Shown here: positions 56,523 through 64,000 of the stretch, piece by piece | How the letters are laid out: each line of letters begins with the position of its first letter | Position numbering within the stretch: the stretch's first letter is position 1 | Source: Vulcanisaeta distributa JCM 11213 | GTDB taxonomy: Archaea > Thermoproteota > Thermoprotei > Thermoproteales > Thermocladiaceae | DNA length: 64,000 bases | Reading direction: 5' to 3' | Assembly (NCBI GenBank): GCA_001316125.1 | Contig: BBCS01000001.1 | Span: 248,001 to 312,000 of the forward strand | The notes under the pieces: model-generated | What the model saw: the letters and a program-made list of their open reading frames with translations, nothing else | The model's database searches: none | Told to the model about the DNA's origin: nothing | Position numbers and translations under genes: made by a program

Positions 56523-58384
56523 GTGGACCTAGACGAACTAGCACTATCTGTGATGGGACCACTAATCCTAAGGTTAAGAAATACGAGAATCTACGAAAGG
56601 CTTGAGAAGAGTCTTTCATCATCATTGTCGTTCACGAGCCCTGAACGTTATTTAGCGAGGGTCTTATTTATAACAACAATAATGCTTGTAATAATGGCTC
56701 CACTTGGTGTCCTTCTCATAATGCTAAACCTAAGCAATGCATTAATACTTCTCAAAATGAAACTTCTCTTTTCAACCCAGTACGGTATTAGGGACCTGGT
56801 GCTAATAATCATTGGTGTTGTCCTCATATTCATGCCATTAATAGTGTATGAAATGATGATTGGAATACCGAGAATAACCTCAAGTGATCTCGCCTTTAAG
56901 GTTGATACTGAATTGCCGTTTTTCGTGGCCTACGTCTCTGCGATAACAAACTCAGGACTTTCAGTATTCAGGGCTGTGGAGAGGATTGCCGAGGCGAAGA
57001 TACTGGAGGTCATGGGTAAGGTGGCTAGGTGGTCGTACATTAGGTTTAAGGTCTTTGGTGAGGATCCGTTGACGGCTTTATCAAACGTATCGTCCGTAAT
57101 AGAGAGTAGGATGCTTAGGGAGTTCATCAGTGGTTACATAACTACAGTTAGGACTGGCGGTGACGTTGTTCACTACATAAACACTAGGCTTCATGACATT
57201 GTTAGTAATGCCATTGAGCGCATGAATAGGGCTGCCGAGTTCCTTGGGATGCTCATGGAGAGTTACATAGGTTCAGCAGCAATACTCCTAATTGGCCTAG
57301 ACGTGCTTTACTTAGCGCAGGCCGTGACGCCCTTCGGCAATAGGTATGCAGCCTTCATGCAAGCGATAAACTCGAATTACATGTTCGGTCTATTCGTTGT
57401 GCCTGCAATATCAATAGCGTTCATATACCTCGGTGAGGTATCGGCCTTTAGATCACCATACACCGACTATAGGCCTATAAGTGGGCTGGCGCTTCGTTGG
57501 CTGTGGCTGTGGTGCTCGGCGTTCTTGAGTATGTAATGCTATTTCACAGAGATTTAAGTAATAGGATTTATATTCATGGATTACCAATTCCGTTGGACTT
57601 TACGATAGTCTTTGGCCTAACCCTGGCTTTATCCTTCGTGCCGACCGCAATCTACTCCATGAGGGTTGTTAGTGAGAGGTGGGAGATTGATAGGGAGTAT
57701 GCGGAGTTCCTCAGGGATGTGACTGAGTTGAGGAAGAGTGGTTTTACACCTGAGAAGACCTTTGAGACCCTGAAGTACACTAGGAGGTATGGTGCCTTTG
57801 ATAAGTACCTAGATACCATGGTTAGGCAGATTAGGTATGGTGTACCGATTAGGGAGGTCTTATCATCAATAATGCCCAAACTACACAGTTATTACTCAAA
57901 GGTCTTTACATTCCTACTTACCGAGACGATAGACCTTGGTGGTGCATCACCGCAGGTCCTTGATATGCTCGCAAGCTTCGCATCGTCAATAGTGAGTGTC
58001 CAGGAGAACATGAGAGCTAGACTAAGGCCTCTGAGGTATGTCCCGTACATTGGCGCTGTTATTTTGATAGTTACATTGGTGGTTTTGATATTCTCCGTGG
58101 TTGCAATAGTCACTAGGGTTGGTCCTGGCGGTGTTGCTGCTGGTGGGCCTACGTCTAACCCATTAATTAATTTATTAGCTACCTCATTCTCCTTCACAAT
58201 AACGATTGACTCATTCATAATGGGATTAATAGCTGGGAAGCTTGGTGAGGGTGAGTTATCCCTTGGGTTTAGGCATGCAGTGGTGCTGACACTAATGGTG
58301 GTCCTTGTCTATGCAATGTCGCCGTTCTTAGCGAATGCGTTGTTTGGCGACATGTCCACGCCATCAACGAGCGTACCATATTAA
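56523..58384 (+). CDS. Type II secretion system F / TadC-ArlJ-type membrane protein, one frameshift
   Basis: About 620 residues. Two T2SSF domains: FKVDTELPFFVAYVSAITNS, GLSVFRAVERIAEA and LREFISGYITTVRTGGDVVH in the first half, AEFLRDVTELRKSGFTPEKT, YGAFDKYLDTMVRQIRYGVP and LLTETIDLGGASPQVLDMLA in the second. Six to nine helices, including VLFITTIMLVIMAPLGVLLI. One break near 57503. This is the platform protein of archaeal pili or archaella. No pilin or secretion ATPase lies within the window. The next gene, convergent, is a ParA-like ATPase. Confidence 0.8.
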
Positions 58385-58386
58385 GC

Positions 58387-59193
58387 CTAGCCTGGTGGTG
58401 CGGTCTCCATTAAATAATCTATGTATTTAAAAATTGAGTCGAGGGCTGGCGACTCATAAAATGATAACTTAAGACTCTCTATTTCCAATGCCTGCCTAAC
58501 TATTGGGAATAGGTCGTCATATGGAATCACGTGGGGGGGCTCAATACCAACAATATCCCTAAGGAGTTTTGTCCACGGATGCCCACTCAATGCATCCACG
58601 GGATACCTAATATTTAACATATTTAATATTGGCTTCAGTAACTTATTACTTGCCTTTAGGTCACGTATTAAATTAACCACATTACCAACAGCCCTCAGGC
58701 TGCTGTGGTCAGGTATGGCAATGAGAATCGCGTTAGTGCTAACCTCAAGTAGCGTTATTAATGTGTCATAGGATAAGCCGAGGGCTGGGGTATCAATTAT
58801 TACGTACAGTGGTGAAATGGCTTCCACAGCATTTAACAAGCCTCTGAGTAGGTACCTATCAATCCTAACCTGACTTGGGTATTGACTAAGGGATGCCGTG
58901 AATACGAGCTTAAAGGTGTCACTATCAATTTGCCAGGTCTTCACGTAGAATGTGGAGAGTGGATCGGGTATCTTACCCATGAAGTAATCAGCCAGTGTGT
59001 ATGGCATTTGCTCCTCAATATTGCCGAGCATTAGTAGGGTTGCCGTACCACTGTCTAAACCCAGGTCTATAAGCACGACTGGGTATTGAGCCTTACTCCT
59101 TAATTCGTAGGCTAGTATGACGGCCATGTTCACCGCTATCGTAGTCTTACCCGTGCCGCCCTTCGTACCACTTGTTATTAATATTGTCTTCAC
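58387..59193 (-). CDS. ParA/MinD-family ATPase
   Basis: 268 residues, intact. Deviant Walker A TSGTKGGTGKTTIAVNMAV, switch I VVLIDLGLDSGTATLLML, Walker B PLYVIIDTPALGLSYDTL, then AILIAIPDHSSLRAVGNVVN and a C-terminal helical part. Closer to MinD/CpaE-like than to plasmid ParA because there is no N-terminal HTH. Stop 2 bp from the T2SSF gene stop. Tad-type pilus loci use a ParA-like TadZ, so a link is possible. Confidence 0.85.
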   Translation of the reverse strand: MKTILITSGTKGGTGKTTIAVNMAVILAYELRSKAQYPVVLIDLGLDSGTATLLMLGNIEEQMPYTLADYFMGKIPDPLSTFYVKTWQIDSDTFKLVFTASLSQYPSQVRIDRYLLRGLLNAVEAISPLYVIIDTPALGLSYDTLITLLEVSTNAILIAIPDHSSLRAVGNVVNLIRDLKASNKLLKPILNMLNIRYPVDALSGHPWTKLLRDIVGIEPPHVIPYDDLFPIVRQALEIESLKLSFYESPALDSIFKYIDYLMETAPPG

Positions 59194-59289
59194 AGAATCA
59201 CCAATTACATAATGCTTATTGAGTTAGTAAATAAAAATTACCAAAGTTGATGATCAAAAGACGTATGTAAAGGCCTAGCATTAGTAAAT

Positions 59290-59538
59290 TCATCTCTTTG
59301 GTTTCCTGAGCGGTCTTCTCTTAATATCGTCAGGGCTTGGCCTATTACTTTCCATCTCAAGTTTAACGAGCAGGTTCTCAATGTCCCTATTTATCATTAG
59401 TATACCCAGGATGTTAAGTAGGAACCCTATTATGAATAGTGATGATGAGAGTAATATGTTACTGAGGATTGCGGATAAGGCGAACCCAATGATCATGAAT
59501 ACCAACCCAATTATTGCAACCATAAGGCTTGTCCTCAT
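59290..59538 (-). CDS. Small membrane protein with two helices
   Basis: 82 residues, intact. MVAIIGLVFMIIGFALSAIL and SSLFIIGFLLNILGILMIN, then a charged tail (RDIENLLVKLEMESNRPSPD, RRPLRKPKR). Same strand as the ParA gene, 97 bp upstream. Family not recognised. Confidence 0.5.
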   Translation of the reverse strand: MRTSLMVAIIGLVFMIIGFALSAILSNILLSSSLFIIGFLLNILGILMINRDIENLLVKLEMESNRPSPDDIKRRPLRKPKR

Positions 59539-59585
59539 CGGTAATAGTAATAACTCCTTAGGTATTTATACTTAATGAGTTACGG

Positions 59586-60250
59586 TCATGATAAGTACCT
59601 ATCCAGGCTATTACTGAGTAACTTCCTCACCGTGGACCAACTCCTCCTAACAATAGGCGGTAAATCACCATGCCTCTTTACCCAATCCCTAAGAAATGCC
59701 ATGGTCCTTGGATCACTTGGATAGCCACTACCGAAATCCCCCCCATATTCTCTATGTAATTCCTCAATTATCGAATCCCTAATCACCTTAGCTACTATGC
59801 TCGCGGCAGACACCACAGGTATTAACTTGTCGGCGTTATTCATAGCAACAACCTCGACATTACCCACAACACCCCCCCTCTTAACCATGTCCCTAAATCT
59901 CTCGGGTCTTGGATCTGGCGAATCAATATACACTACCTGGGGGGGTGATACACTATTCAATGCCCTGTTAATTAACTTAATGCTATCTCAACCTCAAGTA
60001 TGTTCAGGGCATTCATATATACGTAATTATCAATGACCCTGGGTTCTACGATCTCATAGTCAATGTAGTTTAGTGTTGATTTAAGAATTGAAAATAAGCG
60101 AGTCCTACCGGCCGGACTTAACTCCTTAGAATCCCTAATACCCATTGCCTTTAACCTATTCATATCGTTTGTAACGGCTATTGCCATGACCATGGGCCCG
60201 ATGACAGGTCCTCTACCAGCCTCATCAATCCCTCCCACGAGCACTTGCAT
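59586..60250 (-). CDS. rnhB: Ribonuclease HII, one frameshift
   Basis: About 220 residues. GGIDEAGRGPVIGPMVMAIA (D-E-A-G-R-G active site), IRDSKELSPAGRTRLF, a break near 59985, then VVYIDSPDPRPERFRDMV with the third Asp, PVVSAASIVAKVIRD, GDFGSGYPSDPRTMAFL, WVKRHGDLPPIVRRSW. Removes RNA from RNA-DNA hybrids. Seven-C run at 59748-59754 gives YGGDFGSG, while the family has YGDFGSG. A further run near 59941 gives SPPQVV. Confidence 0.9.
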
Positions 60251-60265
60251 TAAGAGTCTCTCTAA

Positions 60266-61137
60266 TCACCTTCTTAAATTCCTCACATTTAATGGCTTAT
60301 TTCCATAGATTGCCGCCTCGTAATAATTAATTAACTTATCAATAATGTCATTATTGACCCTGGGATCTCCCGCTAAGTAATTACGAATGTCCCTATGGTT
60401 AATGATGGGTCCCTAATACCAAGCCTTCTTATGAGCTCTGCAAATAATTCATTAATGCATTCCTTATCGTTATATACCTGGTACTTAAGTACTGATGGTG
60501 ATATCATTAATAATGTAATTAGGGCTATGGTCGTGATCAATGAGGAATCAATTATTGCATAAACAATTGAACGATTTCCGCGCATCTTCATACTCATAAT
60601 ACCAGTCTTATTAGATGGCGAATTACCCAATTGCGTACCATGAATTACCAATGCGCTACTATTTATTGCGGCGTTAATTGAGAATTCTCTCTCCAGTTGG
60701 CCTATGTGGTATGTTCGTTGTCCAATCATCTCATAATCCGAGGGATAGGTGGTAATGTTAATGCCTAATTGGGCAATGGCCCTATTATTGGTAACGCCTA
60801 GGCTCACTGATGCGTTTATTGGTATTGTCTCGGCAATGTCTATCGTGCCATTGGCATATATAATGCCGTTAATTAGGAGGTAATTACCACCTATTAATCC
60901 AATACCTGTGAAGGCTGCGTATTCCTGGTTCAGTGGTTCCTCTGGTGATATTAATATGACTATGCCGTTGCTTGTGTATGTACCGTTAATTACCGACACA
61001 CTTATTACCGGCCAATTAATTACATTGTAAAAACCCACATATGCATTCCCAAGTACATTAATTGATGAAAATAGAGCAGGTAATAAGATGAGCATAAGAA
61101 ATACTGCCTTAAGTACCAATGATTTATTAATTGGCAT
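60266..61137 (-). CDS. Membrane protein, DUF4129-like, of the MoxR cluster
   Basis: About 290 residues. Signal-like start KAVFLMLILLPALFSSINVL, an outer beta domain with N-x-S/T sites (FYNVINWPVISVSVINGTYT, INASVSLGVTNNRAIAQLG), one helix SSLITTIALITLLMISPSVL, then a cytosolic tail. After a break near 60385 the tail is HRDIRNYLAGDPRVNNDII, KLINYYEAAIYGNKPLNVR, stop 60266-60268. The tail resembles DUF4129 (YYEAxxYGxxP), usual beside MoxR and transglutaminase genes. Divergent from 61155. Confidence 0.5.
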
Positions 61138-61154
61138 TATTAACAATTAATGAT

Positions 61155-62397
61155 ATGAATTTATTAATAATGCTTTTGCTACTTGAGGCGCTGCAGGGAA
61201 ATTCATCGATGCCCATCAATGCACCAATGATTTATATCGGCAGTGCATTCTCAATCACGGTGTACCAATTATCATTTAAAAACGTCACAGGCTACCTAAT
61301 GACTCCTCAGGGTATTTACGAGGGCACCTTCGTGGGACTACTTAAGGTGGGTAATCTAACGTACATAGGTACATACCACGGCTTAATAAGTCACTCATTA
61401 TTCATAGGGTATTTCACGCCCATAATTGCCTATGAGTCCGTGTCAATACCCACGGTATTAATGCCGGGTAATTACACGGGTTTTGAGGCCATTGCGCAGT
61501 CTAAGGTGCCTGTCTACTTAAGGTACCTGGTCTTTAATGAGTATAGTAATGGGACCTTGGTGAATACGCTATCTTTAATCAGCGTCAATACTACGAAACC
61601 ACCATTAACCATATGGTTCAATAATGGCTATGATTGTGTTGAGTATTCCATAAACATAACATTCAATGAGCCCATGAAGATAATACCAATACCAGTCATT
61701 GTTAATACGCAGCCGCCAATATCGTACTTCGTGAGTAACGTATCAATAATAGGCGTATACCCACAAACGGAATTAACGTTACTTGAGCCAGGTGACGTCG
61801 TTGTTGCTGAATCACCAATTAGTGAAGCGAATTATACCATGTATGTTTGCAGGAAGATTATGAGCACTAGTAATTCCAACTTCCTGTATGTAATTGAGTA
61901 TCTAGGTCCTACTGGTATTTCATTATCGAATTCCATCATCACGAGAATATTCGGCATTGAGAGACCGAACAATTTAATCTCAGTGGTCAATAGGGTATTC
62001 TATGTGCTAACTAGTGTAGGTACGTGGTCATTACGTATTCCGTGGGTCCAAATAATCTACTTAATACCGGTAAAGGCTCAATAATTGACTTTACCGCACT
62101 TGCGATGGCGGTATTAAGAAGTTACGGCATACCAACTCGAGTGGTTCTTGGTTTTTACGGCGTCAGTATTGGTAATAATACCTACGTCTTTAGTCCAGAA
62201 ACGAATATTCTATGGGATGAGTCATTCGTTAACGGCTGGGTTATGTTTACCCCCCATACCCAATCCCCAGTAAGTCAACACTGGGTGTAAATCTGGCGGA
62301 TATAGCATCATCAGTAATAGTCGGTCTAGCACTTGTTTTACCCTGGATAATTGGCTACTTAATATACGTGTTAATAAGCCATGTTAGGGCGCGCTGA
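61155..62397 (+). CDS. Transglutaminase-like membrane protein, probably inactive
   Basis: About 410 residues. Signal peptide NLLIMLLLLEALQG, outer beta region with many N-x-S/T sites, then the transglutaminase-like core: VNRVFYVLTSVGTWS, GSIIDFTALAMAVLRSYGIP, TRVVLGFYG, ILWDESFVNGWVMFTP, and a C-terminal helix VIVGLALVLPWIIGYLIYV. In active relatives the segment before AL.RxxGIPxR contains the catalytic Cys; here it is GSIID. The His of the HAW-E motif is also gone (NILWDES). Frame breaks near 62020 and 62275. TTG at 61131 is an alternative start. Confidence 0.6.
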
Positions 62398-62441
62398 GTT
62401 TAAAATATATGCGTGTTTTCATTGATTTTAGGTAAATAATA

Positions 62442-63385
62442 ATGGACACGGTAAATGCCAAGCAGATTGTGATAAACTATTGAGGGAGGTCTCTAAGTCC
62501 GTGATCGGCTATGAACATGAGGTTAAACTACTCTTCGCATGCCTAATAGCGGGTGGCCATGCATTGATTGAGGGCTATCCAGGTTTGGCTAAAACCACGT
62601 TGGTTAAGGCATTCGCGAAGGCCCTCGGTCTCTCCTTTAGCCGTATACAATTCACACCTGACTTATTGCCTAGTGACATAACGGGCTCCCTCATCTTCAA
62701 TCCGAAGATTGGGGACTTTGAGGTTAGGTTTGGCCCAATCTTTGCTAATATAGTCCTTGCTGATGAGGTTAATAGGGCTCCTCCTAAGGTTCAGTCTGCT
62801 TTGCTTGAGGCTATGCAGGAGGGTCAAGTGACAATTGGTGGTAAGTCCTATGAGTTGCCGAAGCCCTTTATGATAATAGCCACGCAGAATCCCATAGAGC
62901 TCGAGGGAACATACCCACTACCAGAGGCACAACTAGACAGATTCATGATAAGAATAAGACTAGGATACCCAAGTGAGGATATTGAGATGAAGATTGCTGA
63001 GAATATAGATCTCGGTAATGTAGGTTCAATTAATACTGTGGTAAATAAGGAGGAGGTTGAGGCGCTTCAGTCTCTTATGCGGTTGGTATATATTGACCAA
63101 TCAATAATTAGGTATATCGTGAATCTGATAAGGGCTACGAGAAACGCCCGCGACGTTAAGCTAGGCGCAAGCCCAAGGGCTGCGCAGGTACTTAGTAAGT
63201 TGGTTAGGGCCTGGGCTTTGTTGGATGGTAGGGACTACGTAATACCCGATGACGTGAAGGTTCTGGCGCCTTACGTCTTAAACCATAGGGTTATAACACT
63301 TGGCATTGATAGTACCGTATTAATTAGGCAGTTACTTCAGCAGGTGCCGACGCCACTCATGGAGAGGGTGCTTCGTAGGCCATGA
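62442..63385 (+). CDS. MoxR-family AAA+ ATPase, frameshift near start
   Basis: About 314 residues. ATG 62442 (MDTVNAKQIV), break near 62472, then DKLLREVSKSVIGYEHEV. Walker A GGHALIEGYPGLAKTTLVKA, RIQFTPDLLPSDITGS (MoxR signature), Walker B NIVLADEVNRAPPKVQSALL, sensor 1 FMIIATQNPIELEGTYPLPE, arginine finger in AQLDRFMIR, sensor 2 LGASPRAAQVLSKLVRA. A chaperone-like ATPase that works with DUF58 and VWA-type proteins. Stop overlaps the DUF58 ATG. Confidence 0.9.
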
Positions 63386-64000
63386 TACGCGTAATACCGA
63401 GTAATAAGTTATTGATTATATACCTCGTTCTCTCCGGCATTACCTACATTGGATTGCTGGCTAATAACCTATTTGGTACGTACTTCGGGTTAATACTCTT
63501 CATAGTGTTTACGTCATACGTATTGTCGTGGTACCTATTAGCGATGCTTGCGGCATTGTATTCGCGGCTAATCTTTGAACAAAATAGTGTGGAACTTACG
63601 GTAGGCTCTTCGATCATAATCAATGCAAAGGTTTTATCGAGAATACCAATACGGTGGGGGGGGCAAGGCTTAACCTAATTCATTCACCTCACGTTCAATC
63701 TAACGCGTTAAATGTTAAGATTAATGGTGAATTCACGGTTAAATTAATGGGTAGGTGGATTGGAAGCACTAGGGTTATTGGTGGAGTGCTGGAATTAAGA
63801 GATTCATTAGGGCTTTTATTAATTCAGAGATTACTTCTTTGTGACTGTGTTGAAATCGTAGTAAGACCAAGGCAATTGATTAGTGCCAGTGATAAGATTG
63901 GTGTTGGTGGTTATACAGAGCACGGTCTGTCAATGGAAGGTAGGTTGGGTGATTTTAAGTCGTTATCAATGTATGACTACGAAAGACCTGCCTCATCAAT
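63382..64000 (+). CDS. DUF58 protein, N-terminal part, frameshifted, cut by window edge
   Basis: Two N-terminal helices (LLIIYLVLSGITYIGLLANN, YFGLILFIVFTSYVLSWYLL), then SVELTVGSSIIINAKVLSR. A break at the eight-G run 63656-63663 is followed by ARLNLIHSPHVQSNALNV, ALNVKINGEFTVKLMGR and GGVLELRDSLGLLLIQRLL. The end seen here, GRLGDFKSLSMYDYERPASS, is the start of the DUF58 block. Cotranscribed with MoxR (ATGA overlap). Confidence 0.8.

Noticed and set aside
1..64000. G7/C7 runs as phase-variable contingency loci
   Set aside because: They sit inside core genes and tRNAs at internal positions, mostly keep the frame, and break invariant motifs. Phase variation would favour surface genes and frame-changing tracts.
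1..64000. CRISPR array or rRNA genes
   Set aside because: No regularly spaced repeat series and no rRNA-like conserved stretches were seen on either strand.

Overview
The window reads as archaeal, most likely a hyperthermophilic member of the Thermoproteales (Vulcanisaeta/Caldivirga-like). This is inferred from several PaREP1-family proteins, the archaeal ATPase family, thermopsin, a GH1 beta-glycosidase of the Sulfolobus LacS type, a crenarchaeal proteasome beta subunit, an intron-containing tRNA, C/D box sRNAs, leaderless promoters with TATA boxes and an IS607/TnpB element. No rRNA and no CRISPR array was seen.

The dominant sequence-level signal is damage at homopolymers, above all G/C runs. 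Runs of exactly seven G or C are very common. Where a conserved motif allows comparison, the run is usually three bases longer than the family expects, so the frame is kept and one Gly or Pro is added (proteasome, endonuclease V, aminotransferase, KorA, RNase HII, beta-glycosidase). Elsewhere four becomes five or three becomes two, which breaks the frame. More than thirty genes are split this way, and both tRNAs are damaged at such runs. I treat most of these genes as probably intact in the organism and give spans that bridge the frameshifts. Unless an entry says otherwise, the listed frameshifts are of this kind.

Layout. 0-10.8 kb is an accessory region: two ATPase/PaREP1 modules and a remnant of a third ATPase, unknown small genes, and a HEPN/MNT toxin-antitoxin pair whose HEPN gene is split by an IS607-family transposon. 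A winged-helix regulator with a perfect palindromic operator follows. 10.8-17.6 kb carries a large membrane protein, the proteasome beta subunit, a C/D box sRNA, ThiI and endonuclease V. 17.6-25.9 kb holds an amino-acid permease, an SPFH protein with a two-lobed partner, an ABC exporter, PaREP1 genes and a cupin. 26-30.6 kb is a toxin-antitoxin cluster (two HEPN/MNT pairs, VapBC) around a broken MFS gene.

30.6-51 kb is metabolic and transport: beta-glycosidase, a four-gene 2-oxoacid:ferredoxin oxidoreductase operon, a truncated FAD oxidase, alpha/beta hydrolase, thermopsin, MFS, APC and NCS1 transporters, FkbM methyltransferase, metallo-beta-lactamase-fold protein, serine beta-lactamase-like hydrolase and an aminotransferase. 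51-64 kb has two tRNAs, a secreted phospholipase D-like protein, an MFS and a LysE-type exporter, a TadC/ArlJ-type membrane protein tail to tail with a ParA-like ATPase, RNase HII, and a MoxR-DUF58 cluster with a transglutaminase-like protein that appears catalytically dead.

The best candidate for an under-described system is the recurrent ATPase plus PaREP1 pairing at 1.1-7.5 kb. The homopolymer anomaly is the most striking observation and must be resolved first.
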